Part shown: piece by piece, positions 46,732 to 55,575 of the stretch
Layout: the number at the start of each line of letters is the position of its first letter
Position numbering within the stretch: the first letter of the stretch is position 1
Assembly: GCA_947489685.1 (NCBI GenBank)
Contig: CANLEM010000006.1
Coordinates: 186,001 to 250,000, forward strand
DNA length: 64,000 bases
Reading direction: 5' to 3'
Origin: an uncultured Aquimarina sp.
GTDB lineage: Bacteria > Bacteroidota > Bacteroidia > Flavobacteriales > Flavobacteriaceae
The notes under the pieces: model-generated
The model's database searches: none
Told to the model about the DNA's origin: nothing
Seen by the model: the letters and a program-made list of their open reading frames with translations, nothing else
Position numbers and translations under genes: made by a program

Positions 46732-46854
46732 AAAATTTAATTTTATAACGGGTAAAATACCGAGTTAAATTTAGGTTATAATCTGTATTAACTAAAATTT
46801 AGGATTTGCAATCACAATCTAATGTATATTTAACCTCTCAAAAAAAAGATTTTT

Positions 46855-48450
46855 ATGCCTAGTGACTGTATTCCGTTTAAAGAAACGAATTACTTTTCAT
46901 CCCTAATATGTGATTACTTGGACCAAAAAGCTGAGTTAAAATCATTTTATAATCGATATCCCAGCTTAGAAAACTTTGAAGATCAAATCAAGGAAAAACA
47001 AGGATCTTTTTCGGATAAAAATCGAAAAAATCTTGTAGATGCGTTACACCGCCAGTATGCCAAAGTTAATAGTTCTGATCTAACATTAAAAAATCTAGAA
47101 TTATTGTCTAAGTCGACTACTTTTACGATTACAACTGGCCACCAATTAAACCTCTTTACGGGGCCATTGTATTTTTTATATAAAATTATATCAACGATTA
47201 ACCTAACGAGAGTTTTAAAAGAGAAACATCCCCAGTATGATTTTGTACCTATATATTGGATGGCTACAGAAGATCATGATTTTGATGAAATCAATTACTT
47301 TAACTTATTTGGTAAAAAAATTCAGTGGAACAGATCGGATGGAGGCCCAGTTGGAGTTTTTGATACCGATGGATTAGAAAAAGTATTTGAAATTTTTTCT
47401 TCGGAAATAGGTTCAGGTCATAATGCAGAACGGTTAAAAGAACTATTTAAAGAAGCATATCTTAACCATAAAACACTAACTGAAGCTACCCGATATCTTG
47501 CCAATGAGCTTTTTGCGGCATATGGTTTAGTTATTGTAGATGGTGATGATGCTGGATTAAAGCGTTTGTTTATTCCGTATATGGAAAAGGAACTATTGGA
47601 ACAGACTGCCTATAAAACTGTAGTGCCTAAAGCAGATAAGTTAGTAGCTTCTGGGTATAAAGCACAGGTTAACCCAAGAGAAATTAACTTGTTTTATTTG
47701 GGAGATGGATTGCGTGAACGGATTATTGAAAAAGACGGTAGTTATTTTGTAAATGAAACTGACATCACTAAGAGTAAGGCAGAAATTATAGACGAACTTT
47801 CTGAATTCCCAGAGAGGTTTAGTCCTAATGTAATGATGAGACCCTTATATCAAGAGGTGATTTTACCAAACCTTTGTTATATTGGTGGTGGAGGAGAATT
47901 GGCATATTGGTTGGAGTTGAAAGATTATTTTGAAACGATAGAAGTACCTTTTCCTATGTTGTTACTTCGTAACTCTGTCGTTATGCAGACTCAAAAACAA
48001 GCAGACAAGGTTAAAAAACTTAATGTTTCTGATAAAGAGTTGTTTTTAAAACAACATGAGTTAATCAATCTAAAGGTCAGGAAAATTTCTAATATCGATA
48101 TTGATTTTACTCCTCAAAAAACACATCTTAAAGAGCAATTTAAAGGAATGTTTGAATTGGCAGAGCAAACAGATGTCACCTTTCTTAATGCTGTTAAAGC
48201 GCAAGAAATAAAACAGCTTAAAGGATTAGACGTGTTAGAAAAAAGACTTTTAAAAGCACAAAAACGAAAGTTAAGTGATCATGTAAAGCGATTAACCAAT
48301 ATTCAAAACGAGTTATTTCCTAATCAAAGTTTGCAAGAGCGTAACACAAATTTCTCTGAAATGTATTTGGAATATGGAGACAATTTAATCCCTGAACTGA
48401 TAAACAATCTAGATCCTTTAAAAGGAGAGTTTTTAGTATTGAAATTATAA
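46855..48450 (+). CDS. bshC: bacillithiol biosynthesis cysteine-adding enzyme BshC
   Basis: The last step of bacillithiol synthesis, joining Cys to glucosaminyl-malate; 531 residues, normal length. The family words are clear: TTGHQLNLFTGPLYFLYKI near residue 97, WMATEDHDFDEINYF near 136, RPLYQEVILPNLCYIGGGGELAYW near 330 and a coiled-coil C-terminal half ending in LNNLDPLKGEFLVLKL. Bacillithiol is the main low-mass thiol in many Bacteroidota. BshA and BshB are not nearby. Its stop lies 8 bases from the stop of the convergent FMN-binding protein gene. Confidence 0.95.
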   Translation: MPSDCIPFKETNYFSSLICDYLDQKAELKSFYNRYPSLENFEDQIKEKQGSFSDKNRKNLVDALHRQYAKVNSSDLTLKNLELLSKSTTFTITTGHQLNLFTGPLYFLYKIISTINLTRVLKEKHPQYDFVPIYWMATEDHDFDEINYFNLFGKKIQWNRSDGGPVGVFDTDGLEKVFEIFSSEIGSGHNAERLKELFKEAYLNHKTLTEATRYLANELFAAYGLVIVDGDDAGLKRLFIPYMEKELLEQTAYKTVVPKADKLVASGYKAQVNPREINLFYLGDGLRERIIEKDGSYFVNETDITKSKAEIIDELSEFPERFSPNVMMRPLYQEVILPNLCYIGGGGELAYWLELKDYFETIEVPFPMLLLRNSVVMQTQKQADKVKKLNVSDKELFLKQHELINLKVRKISNIDIDFTPQKTHLKEQFKGMFELAEQTDVTFLNAVKAQEIKQLKGLDVLEKRLLKAQKRKLSDHVKRLTNIQNELFPNQSLQERNTNFSEMYLEYGDNLIPELINNLDPLKGEFLVLKL

Positions 48451-48458
48451 ATGTAGTA

Positions 48459-49064
48459 TTACGGAACCAAATAAGAACCTTTCCATTCACCTTTTTCTTT
48501 TTTAAATAAAACGCGAACATGATTGGGTTTGTTTAGCCGTAGGTATTCGATTTTATCAGGAATTAATTTGATAGCAGTAAAGAAGTTTTCTTCTTGAAGA
48601 AAATCTATCTTTTCAGGATCTTTAATGTCTTCTCCAGGTGCTAGTTTTGTTGTGTACTCTTTTCTCGATCTTTCAGGAACTTGTTCCCAAATATTTTTTA
48701 AAATACCATCATCTGCAATAATTTTGGCTTTAGCTCTTATAGAAAGTTGAAGTAAGCTTTCTGTATCCAAAAAGAGAAGACTTACAATGTTATGTTCCCG
48801 GATATGAGTGATCTTTTTTGATCTTTTATCAGTATATACCGTAAAGTTTAACTCCTCATCTACCTCTCGAAGTACAAGGGTTCTTAGTCTTGGCGTACCA
48901 TTAATACTTGAGGTTGCTAATGTGAAGTATCTAAAAGGATGCCCGGCAGTTTCTGTCGCTTTTTTAAGGTCACTTTGTATAGTTAAAATATGATATCTGT
49001 CATTAGAACAAAGAGTATGATTTATCTTATTAAAGTTAACTAATTTATGCCGTAGAATCAACAA
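48459..49064 (-). CDS. pyridoxamine 5'-phosphate oxidase-like FMN-binding protein
   Basis: A protein of about 200 residues with the split-barrel FMN-binding fold: HPFRYFTLATSSINGTPRLR, TLVLREVDEELNFTVYTDKRS, KITHIREHNIVSLLFLDTES, then a C-terminal DUF-like region with VPERSRKEYTTKLAPG. It is closer to the general stress/PNPOx-like group than to PdxH. Its start is uncertain: no ATG or GTG exists in frame. The only canonical candidates are two TTG codons at 49059-49064, which fall inside the terminator hairpin of the upstream lipoprotein gene. A non-standard codon nearer to TIQSDLKKAT is also possible. Confidence 0.8.
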   Translation of the reverse strand: MLILRHKLVNFNKINHTLCSNDRYHILTIQSDLKKATETAGHPFRYFTLATSSINGTPRLRTLVLREVDEELNFTVYTDKRSKKITHIREHNIVSLLFLDTESLLQLSIRAKAKIIADDGILKNIWEQVPERSRKEYTTKLAPGEDIKDPEKIDFLQEENFFTAIKLIPDKIEYLRLNKPNHVRVLFKKEKGEWKGSYLVP

Positions 49065-49092
49065 AAGACACTCTAATTTAAGTGTCTTTTGT
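49061..49092 (-). terminator. terminator of the aerolysin-like lipoprotein gene
   Basis: A perfect 12-base-pair stem (49061-49072 with 49081-49092) with an 8-base loop. It lies 24 bases after the lipoprotein stop on the minus strand and overlaps the TTG start candidates of the next gene. Confidence 0.75.
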
Positions 49093-49115
49093 TTAGTCTT
49101 GATAATTCTATCAGG

Positions 49116-50765
49116 TTAGTTGCTACATGCCCCTTCTACATCTCTAGAGATGGTTTCTGTTTCTATTAATCTATTGATAACGTTAGTTCCTCTTACGGTT
49201 ACTTCGATAAAATCTGCTTGAACATCGGTAATTACTCCTGTAAAACTATTGAACGCAAATTGAGTAGTAATCTCTTGTCCGGTTAATGCTTGTGCGTCTT
49301 CTTGATAATTGCCCTTAATTCTAAAACGTTGCACATAAGGGATTCTAACATTTTCGTAGGATTGATATACATCGGCAACAGTTATTGCAGTTTTTGGAGG
49401 CACTTCCTGGGTTCTTTCGGTAGAGATTTCGGTTGTTCGGGTTTCTTCAAAACCTCCTGATCTTGTACTGGTCTGTGTTCTTGTTTTACTAAAACCATAG
49501 CTGCCTGTTACAGAGCTTTTTACTGAGCCTCCTGCACCAAAGAATTTGGTTGAGACTTCTGCTTCAATGGTTACAGAAACCGAATAATCTTGGGTTGTGC
49601 TTACAGACATCGATTCTTCCCAACCAAGGATTTCTTTGGTTTCTAGGGATTCTGATCTGCCTACCGTTTGTTGCAAAAAGCCACTACTGCAGTTTCTAAG
49701 GGTACTATTGTAGGCCTCAGAAGTTGCCGAAGGTGGTAAAATAGGTTTCATGAATTTGGATTCTACAGGTTGTATATCCCAATCAATATCAAAAGATAAA
49801 ATCCTGAAGTATACTGGATCGGTATCATTACCAGCATTAAGTCGATCGTTGATAAGGGATAATGAATTACCAGTGAAAGTAGGGGTTATGGTATAGAGTC
49901 CTGCATCAACTTTTTCAATTTTAAATTTATAATTTGGTGGAGTCCCTGTATTGTTACCTCCATTTCGAATAAGATTGGCTTTGCTCTGAATTCTAAGCTC
50001 AGAATTGGCAGGAACAATATAAAGGTAATGTATGTCTTCTGCGTTATGCACAGAGATTGTAAAAACACCTTCTTCGCCAGGAACCTCTGCAAATCTATAT
50101 GTAGTAAACCTTTCTGTGTTTTCCGAATTATAATCAAGGTCGGCTAATTGATTTACGATAATAGGAGTGTTTAAAAGTACTGTATTAGGAAATAATATAG
50201 AACTAGGTGCGCCATATATCTGTTCGTCGTTTTCTTTAACTATTTGTATATAATGTTCGACATCTTCGCGTATACTTACTTTGGCGTATAAATCTTCAAG
50301 GTCATCGGCAGATATCTCTTCTTCTGATGGGCTAGAGGTAAAGGAAAGTTTAGAAATGACTTTTGTAACCAAAGTATTATTATTTTCATCTAAAACCGTT
50401 ATAATAAGAGCAACTCCGTTTTTAAGTTCTGTTTTGGCCTCTTCGGTTAGATCTTCATTTTTAAAAGATAAGTTTGCGATATTATTAAATACATCAAAAG
50501 GAACTTGCTGACTGTAATCCCCCGTAGTAGCGGTTATTTTGATGTCTGCAATCGTAGGTTTGTACCCTTTTCTTGCTACCTTTCTAGCATTGATGCTTAT
50601 TCCAATCTCCCCTTCATCGATTTCAAATTCATTTAAATCAATACCAGGTAGTTCTTCAACTCCAATAGTTGGAGGCGGTGTGTCTTCTCCGTCATCTTTG
50701 CTACATCCACATATCATTAATGATATTAGAATAAACATTCTTAAAATCTTTGTGTGAGTTTTCAT
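49116..50765 (-). CDS. lipoprotein with C-terminal aerolysin/ETX-MTX2-like domain
   Basis: A 549-residue lipoprotein (Cys21 in ICGC). Residues 22-350 are beta-rich and unassigned. The C-terminal 195 residues resemble the pore-forming module of aerolysin/ETX-MTX2 toxins. They start with an RNCSSGFLQQTVGR strand, then long alternating strands such as SVSVTIEAEVSTKF. A Ser/Thr/Gly-rich stretch (SSVTGSYGFSKTRTQTSTRS, then ETRTTEISTERT) fits the membrane-inserting loop. VPPKTAITVADVYQSYE and VRIPYVQRFRIKG follow, which match the VPPgTxVxV and IPF words. The lipid anchor is unusual for this class. It is divergent from a four-gene sensory operon. The fold assignment is from pattern only. Confidence 0.65.
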   Translation of the reverse strand: MKTHTKILRMFILISLMICGCSKDDGEDTPPPTIGVEELPGIDLNEFEIDEGEIGISINARKVARKGYKPTIADIKITATTGDYSQQVPFDVFNNIANLSFKNEDLTEEAKTELKNGVALIITVLDENNNTLVTKVISKLSFTSSPSEEEISADDLEDLYAKVSIREDVEHYIQIVKENDEQIYGAPSSILFPNTVLLNTPIIVNQLADLDYNSENTERFTTYRFAEVPGEEGVFTISVHNAEDIHYLYIVPANSELRIQSKANLIRNGGNNTGTPPNYKFKIEKVDAGLYTITPTFTGNSLSLINDRLNAGNDTDPVYFRILSFDIDWDIQPVESKFMKPILPPSATSEAYNSTLRNCSSGFLQQTVGRSESLETKEILGWEESMSVSTTQDYSVSVTIEAEVSTKFFGAGGSVKSSVTGSYGFSKTRTQTSTRSGGFEETRTTEISTERTQEVPPKTAITVADVYQSYENVRIPYVQRFRIKGNYQEDAQALTGQEITTQFAFNSFTGVITDVQADFIEVTVRGTNVINRLIETETISRDVEGACSN

Positions 50766-51005
50766 ATGATCTATTATTAATTGATTATTTCAGTTTGTGA
50801 TGTGTGTTTTTTTATTTCAAATCAACACTCCAAAATTGAGACAGATAAGAGGAAATTAAAAGACCATAAATACCGAAAAATCGAATACGTGGTAAATACG
50901 TATTTTGTCATGGTAATCCCGTGTTAATTTGTTCATTATTAGTGATAAAGGCATTTTTTGATTAGCTTTAAAGAAGAAAATTAATAACGCTTTAAAAACA
51001 AAGAA
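50766..51005. other. divergent intergenic region, sensory operon and lipoprotein
   Basis: 240 bases between two divergent genes. The main structure is the AATACGT pair at 50884-50904 (listed separately). GCTTTAAA occurs twice, at about 50964 and 50988, close to the plus-strand start. No good TAnnTTTG box is evident on either strand. Confidence 0.4.
50884..50904. promoter_or_regulatory. AATACGT direct repeat at 11 bases with inner palindrome
   Basis: AATACGT occurs at 50884-50890 and 50895-50901, exactly 11 bases apart, one helical turn. The second copy is part of the perfect 12-base palindrome AAATACGTATTT (50894-50905). It lies about 120 bases before the lipoprotein and 100 bases before the sensory operon, so it is a candidate operator for the LuxR-type regulator encoded next door. 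Confidence 0.5.
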
Positions 51006-51746
51006 ATGGAAAACACAATCACACAAAAAAATGGAGCGGATACAACTGCAAATTTTGTAAACACTAGAGAAAATTGGTGTAAAGAAAACATTCTTAAACT
51101 AGCGCACCATTTTCATGAATGGGATAAAAGCTCAGAACAATTTAGAAGAGTGAATTTTTTTGACCTTAGTAACAAAGATGTTGAACGATTTAATGCTATT
51201 AAGAGAATTAAAGAAGTAAGAATTTGCTTGGCTTTAAAAGGAGATGATATTGATAAAATTACGTTTTATCCTTATCTTCTGGTTAATGGGAGTAAAGATT
51301 TGATTTTTTGTTTTAGACCACAGGTCAAGAAATTAGATGCAGAAATAGTTCCCGAAACGTTTAAGAAGATGATTGGTGACAACTGGAATGAGATAGATAT
51401 GCACTTGATAGATGATCTCTTTCATTGCAAAAGCAATAACGGAATAGGTCCTGTAGAAAGAGTACTTTCTTATTATATAGGAAATGAGAGTGATACGGAC
51501 AAAAGAATACTGCAGTACATAAATGATGAGTTGTTGACTAAAATTACGGGTATTAATCTTTATCCAGGTGTTGATATGAATAAGTTCTCTAAAAAAGATA
51601 TGATTTCGTTCACTCCGGTTTTGGGCTTTAATACTGTAGGAGTAACGGGTAATAATGGATTAGGTTTACGAGGAGTAATCGAATCAATATCCGGACCAGA
51701 TGAAACACTAGTAGAATACCTTAGTCCATGCCCTCCGACCTGTTAA
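51006..51746 (+). CDS. cytoplasmic protein of unknown function in sensory operon
   Basis: A 246-residue soluble protein of no family I recognise. It has no signal peptide or membrane segment. The N-terminal part is charged and helical, with TRENWCKENILKLAHHFHEWD near residue 20. The middle holds strands such as EVRICLALKGDD and KITFYPYLLVNGS. The C-terminal part is rich in Gly and Asn (LGFNTVGVTGNNGLGLRGV) and ends in a Cys/Pro tail, SPCPPTC. It is the first gene of a probable operon, 33 bases before the 7-TM gene. It may modify or sense a ligand for the kinase, but this is from position only. Confidence 0.65.
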   Translation: MENTITQKNGADTTANFVNTRENWCKENILKLAHHFHEWDKSSEQFRRVNFFDLSNKDVERFNAIKRIKEVRICLALKGDDIDKITFYPYLLVNGSKDLIFCFRPQVKKLDAEIVPETFKKMIGDNWNEIDMHLIDDLFHCKSNNGIGPVERVLSYYIGNESDTDKRILQYINDELLTKITGINLYPGVDMNKFSKKDMISFTPVLGFNTVGVTGNNGLGLRGVIESISGPDETLVEYLSPCPPTC

Positions 51747-51779
51747 TATAATGTATAGCCTCGTTTTTAAAATATATGT

Positions 51780-52433
51780 ATGAGTAAAGAGCTTTTTGAA
51801 AATATTAGATTTATCTCACTTTTGATTGTAGGAGTCCCTTTTATTGTAGCGCTTTTTCGTTTTAAAAAGCTTAATAAAACACAAACTATTTTAATGGTTT
51901 TACTCTCGATCATCATCATTGTAGAAATAATTTCGCTTTTGTTTTGGTACAAAAAAGCGAATAATTTGCCAATGTATCATGTGTATACCGTTATTGAGTT
52001 TATAATTATATCAAAAATATATTCGGTCGAATTGAAATCGATGTTTTCAAATTCATTCTTTTTAATTTTGATACTATTGTTTGGTGGTTTCGCTGTTTGT
52101 AATACTATTTTTTTTCAGGGTATTTTTACATTCAATTCTAATGCGATAACCGTTTCAGGGATTATCATTATTTTTTTCTGTTTAAGTTATTTTTACTCAC
52201 TTTTAAAGGAGATAAAATATAATGCCTTAGAAACTAATCCTATGTTTTGGATTAATTCGGGTTTTTTGATTTATTTTTCAAGTAACTTAATCCTGTTTTT
52301 TATTAATAATTATATGTTTAAAGACGAGGCCAGTGCTGCAAGTTATCTGGTTTGGGGATTGCATGCTATCATGAATATTGTTCTTAATCTATTTTATACA
52401 GTTGCTTTATGGGTGAATCCGAAGAGGCTATAA
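51780..52433 (+). CDS. seven-helix membrane protein, candidate sensor module
   Basis: A 217-residue protein with seven hydrophobic segments and almost no soluble loops, beginning FISLLIVGVPFIVALF and ending LHAIMNIVLNLFYTVALW. The positively charged loops suggest an N-out, C-in topology. Its last 25 bases overlap the start of the histidine kinase gene, so translation is coupled. The kinase has only one membrane helix and no sensor domain, so this protein probably supplies the sensing part, as 7TM domains fused to kinases do in related systems. No family name was recognised. Confidence 0.75.
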   Translation: MSKELFENIRFISLLIVGVPFIVALFRFKKLNKTQTILMVLLSIIIIVEIISLLFWYKKANNLPMYHVYTVIEFIIISKIYSVELKSMFSNSFFLILILLFGGFAVCNTIFFQGIFTFNSNAITVSGIIIIFFCLSYFYSLLKEIKYNALETNPMFWINSGFLIYFSSNLILFFINNYMFKDEASAASYLVWGLHAIMNIVLNLFYTVALWVNPKRL

Positions 52434-53185
52434 CGCTAAAAATTATAATTATAGGAATGGTAGTGATTTTTTTATTGGCCCTTTCTGTAATTGTATTTTT
52501 TATAGTATATCAACGTAGATTGTTGGCGCAACAAAAAGAACGTCAAAAGTTAGAATTTGACTACCAAAAAGAGTTATTAAAGACGTCTATCCTAAGTCAG
52601 GAAGAAGAACGAACTAGAATTGCTAAAGAATTGCATGATGACGTGGGTGCCATGCTAACCACCACCAAATTATATTTTGGGCAAATCACACCTACGTTGC
52701 CTCCTGATGAGTTTAAAGACATAGTATCAAAAATGAAAGGGTTTTTAAATGATATGATATATAGTGTGCGTCATATTTCTCAGGATTTAAGACCCGTGGT
52801 TTTAGAGAAGTTAGGATTGATTGAAGCAATACAAAGTTTGGCGCAAACTATAAATGATTCGGGTCAAATAGAAATGCTTTTCAAGAATAATACTTCAAAA
52901 GCAATCCTTAAATCCAAAGAGTTAAATTTGTACAGGATCATACAAGAATTGATTGCCAACACATTAAAACATGCAGATGCTTCAGTTATAAATCTTGAGT
53001 TAAAGCATAAAAATAATTCATTAATTATTTTGTATGAAGACAATGGTAAAGGAATAGGTAATAAACAGTTGGCGCATAATAAAGGGTTGGGCCTTAAAAA
53101 TATCGAAAGTCGTCTTTCTGTATTGTCTGGAAATATAAATTTTTTGGCTACAACAAAAGGGTTTAAGGTTGAGATCGTTTGTTAG
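52409..53185 (+). CDS. sensor histidine kinase (NarX/DegS type, HisKA_3)
   Basis: A 258-residue kinase. One membrane helix (about residues 10-32) and a coiled coil (QKERQKLEFDYQKELLK) are followed by HisKA_3, with the phosphoacceptor His in ERTRIAKELHDDVGAML near residue 75. The ATPase domain has the N box NTLKHAD, the G1 box EDNGKGIG and the G2 box NKGLGLKNIESRLS. No extracellular or PAS domain is present, so the signal must come from a partner, most likely the 7-TM protein whose gene overlaps by 25 bases. Its regulator follows 31 bases later. Confidence 0.93.
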   Translation: MGESEEAITLKIIIIGMVVIFLLALSVIVFFIVYQRRLLAQQKERQKLEFDYQKELLKTSILSQEEERTRIAKELHDDVGAMLTTTKLYFGQITPTLPPDEFKDIVSKMKGFLNDMIYSVRHISQDLRPVVLEKLGLIEAIQSLAQTINDSGQIEMLFKNNTSKAILKSKELNLYRIIQELIANTLKHADASVINLELKHKNNSLIILYEDNGKGIGNKQLAHNKGLGLKNIESRLSVLSGNINFLATTKGFKVEIVC

Positions 53186-53216
53186 GCATATAATTATATA
53201 AAATGCATTTAGAATT

Positions 53217-53870
53217 ATGGAAACTATAAAATTAGGTCTTGTAGATGATCATAATTTATTTCGAGAAGGAATAAAGTCTATACTAAAAAAAATCACGGAT
53301 TTTTCTTTGGTGTTAGAGGCTGTAAGTGGTAATGATCTGTTAAAAAAACTTAATGATAGTACGCCTGATGTGATTCTTTTGGATTTAGAAATGGAAGATA
53401 TGAATGGGGTAGATGCTACTTTGAAACTTAAAGAGCTGTATCCAGAAATTAAAATCATCATTCTTACGATGCATAAAGAAGAACGAATGACTTCTTATTT
53501 GATGGAAATAGGTGCTAATGGTTATTTGCTAAAAGATACGAATCAACAAGAATTAGAAGAAGCTATACGATCTGTGTATGAAAAAGGAATTTATTTTAAC
53601 CCTTTTGTATCCGAAGCACTATTGAAAGGTCTTAAAAATAAATCCCATAAACCTCCGGGTATAGGAAAAAACTATCAGTTGACTTCGAGAGAGTTAGAGG
53701 TAATGGAATTAATAGCTAAAGAATGTACTACAGCAGAAATCGCAGAACAACTTTTTTTAAGTGTAAGAACAGTAGAAGGACACCGAAAAAACTTAATTAG
53801 TAAACTGGGAGTTAAAAATACAGCAGGTTTAATCATGAAAGCTATTAAAGACAAAATTATTTCAGTTTAA
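53217..53870 (+). CDS. LuxR/NarL family response regulator
   Basis: A 217-residue regulator with a receiver domain (D9/D10 in LVDDHN, phosphoacceptor in VILLDLEMED near D56, Lys in GYLLKDTNQQ) and a C-terminal LuxR helix-turn-helix. The latter is seen as TSRELEVMELIAKE, TAEIAEQLFLSVRTVEGHR and NLISKLGVKN. It is the cognate partner of the kinase 31 bases upstream and the last gene of the operon. It probably binds DNA as a dimer. The AATACGT repeats at 50884 are a candidate site. Confidence 0.95.
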   Translation: METIKLGLVDDHNLFREGIKSILKKITDFSLVLEAVSGNDLLKKLNDSTPDVILLDLEMEDMNGVDATLKLKELYPEIKIIILTMHKEERMTSYLMEIGANGYLLKDTNQQELEEAIRSVYEKGIYFNPFVSEALLKGLKNKSHKPPGIGKNYQLTSRELEVMELIAKECTTAEIAEQLFLSVRTVEGHRKNLISKLGVKNTAGLIMKAIKDKIISV

Positions 53871-53977
53871 AACCACGGATTATTAATTAATTGTCTAAAA
53901 TAGTTGTGGCTTTTCTAAAATTAATGCCCTAATTGAAAATTATCCCTTTTAGGATTTCAGGGTTATTAATTTAATTT

Positions 53978-53985
53978 TATTTTTG
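53978..53985 (+). promoter_or_regulatory. -7 box directly before guaA
   Basis: TATTTTTG fits TAnnTTTG and ends 3 bases before the guaA ATG at 53989, which would place the start of transcription at the ATG. No clear -33 TTG is seen. Confidence 0.25.
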
Positions 53986-53988
53986 CCT

Positions 53989-55521
53989 ATGCAAAACAAC
54001 AAGGTACTTATTCTAGACTTCGGGTCTCAGGTAACACAACTTATTGGGCGTCGCGTTAGAGAGCTCAATATTTATTCAGAAATTCATCCATATAATAAAC
54101 CTCCAAAGGACATAAACAGCTATAGCGCTGTAATATTATCAGGTAGCCCGCTATCGGTTAGAGGAGATAATGCAGCGCACCCTGATCTTTCAGAAATACG
54201 CGGTAAAAAACCACTACTAGGTATTTGCTACGGTGCACAATATTTGGCACATTTTGGAGGTGGGCAAGTTGCAGAATCTAATACTCGCGAGTATGGTCGT
54301 GCAAATTTGTCGTATATAAACAAGAATGAGTTGTTTCAAGACATTTCTGAGGGTTCGCAAGTATGGATGAGCCATAGCGATACTATAAAAGAATTACCAA
54401 CAAATAGTGAGCTTTTGGCAAGTACCCATGATGTAGAGAATGCTGCGTTTAAGATTAATAACGAAGATACTTATGCTATTCAATTTCATCCAGAAGTGTA
54501 TCATTCCAAAGATGGAACACAACTTTTAAAGAATTTTTTGGTTGATATAGCTGGTGTAGCTCAAGATTGGACTCCGGATTCTTTTGTTGATGAGACCGTG
54601 CATAACCTGAAAGAACAGTTAGGCAATGATAAAGTTGTATTAGGACTTTCGGGAGGTGTAGACTCTTCTGTTGCCGCTATGTTATTGCACAAAGCAATTG
54701 GTAAGAATTTATATTGCATTTTTGTAAATAACGGGTTGCTGCGTAAAAATGAATTTACAGACGTACTTGCTCAATATAAAGGTATGGGCCTTAATGTGAA
54801 AGGGGTAGATGCTTCGGCACGTTTTTTGGAAGCTCTAGCTGGAGAAAGTGATCCGGAAAAAAAGCGTAAAGCTATTGGACGTGTATTTATCGAAGTTTTT
54901 GATGATGAGGCACATGCTATAGAAGATGTAACATGGTTGGCGCAAGGCACAATTTATCCAGATGTGATCGAGAGTGTTTCTGTATCTGGTGGTCCAAGTG
55001 CAACCATCAAAAGCCATCATAATGTAGGCGGGTTACCAGATTATATGAAGTTAAAGATAGTCGAGCCGTTAAAAATGTTGTTTAAGGATGAGGTAAGACG
55101 AGTAGGAGCATCTATGGGGATGGATAAAGGGTTGCTAGGTAGACACCCATTTCCTGGTCCTGGATTAGCTATTCGAATCTTGGGAGATATAACCAGTGAT
55201 AAAGTTCGTATTTTGCAAGAAGTTGATGCTATTTTTATAAATGGTTTGAAAGAAAATGACTTGTATGATAAAGTTTGGCAGGCAGGCGCAATTTTGTTAC
55301 CTGTTCAAAGTGTTGGAGTAATGGGAGACGAACGTACATATGAGAATTGTGTGGCGCTAAGAGCTGTAGAAAGTACAGATGGTATGACTGCAGATTGGGT
55401 AAATCTTCCCTATGAATTCCTGCAAAAAACCTCGAATGCAATAATAAACAGGGTAAAAGGCGTTAATAGAGTAGTATATGATATTAGTTCCAAGCCTCCC
55501 GCAACAATAGAATGGGAATAG
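53989..55521 (+). CDS. guaA: GMP synthase (glutamine-hydrolysing)
   Basis: Amidates XMP to GMP, the last step of guanine nucleotide synthesis. With the ATG at 53989 it has 510 residues. A TTG two codons earlier is also in frame, but it overlaps a -7-like box and is less likely. The glutaminase part (1-190) has [21 protein letters not shown] with the nucleophile Cys, and FHPEVYHS. The synthetase part has the P-loop [11 protein letters not shown] near residue 223. The C-terminal dimerisation domain ends [17 protein letters not shown]. The gene is followed by the LysM protein 54 bases later. Confidence 0.98.
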   Translation: MQNNKVLILDFGSQVTQLIGRRVRELNIYSEIHPYNKPPKDINSYSAVILSGSPLSVRGDNAAHPDLSEIRGKKPLLGICYGAQYLAHFGGGQVAESNTREYGRANLSYINKNELFQDISEGSQVWMSHSDTIKELPTNSELLASTHDVENAAFKINNEDTYAIQFHPEVYHSKDGTQLLKNFLVDIAGVAQDWTPDSFVDETVHNLKEQLGNDKVVLGLSGGVDSSVAAMLLHKAIGKNLYCIFVNNGLLRKNEFTDVLAQYKGMGLNVKGVDASARFLEALAGESDPEKKRKAIGRVFIEVFDDEAHAIEDVTWLAQGTIYPDVIESVSVSGGPSATIKSHHNVGGLPDYMKLKIVEPLKMLFKDEVRRVGASMGMDKGLLGRHPFPGPGLAIRILGDITSDKVRILQEVDAIFINGLKENDLYDKVWQAGAILLPVQSVGVMGDERTYENCVALRAVESTDGMTADWVNLPYEFLQKTSNAIINRVKGVNRVVYDISSKPPATIEWE

Positions 55522-55575
55522 TACTATAATAAAGAATTCTGTTTTTTGAAATACGGGAAACAAAAATAAGCGTAA

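Noticed and set aside
53983..53988. TTG start of guaA two codons upstream of the ATG
   Set aside because: The TTG overlaps a TAnnTTTG box, and the ATG at 53989 fits the family N-terminus.
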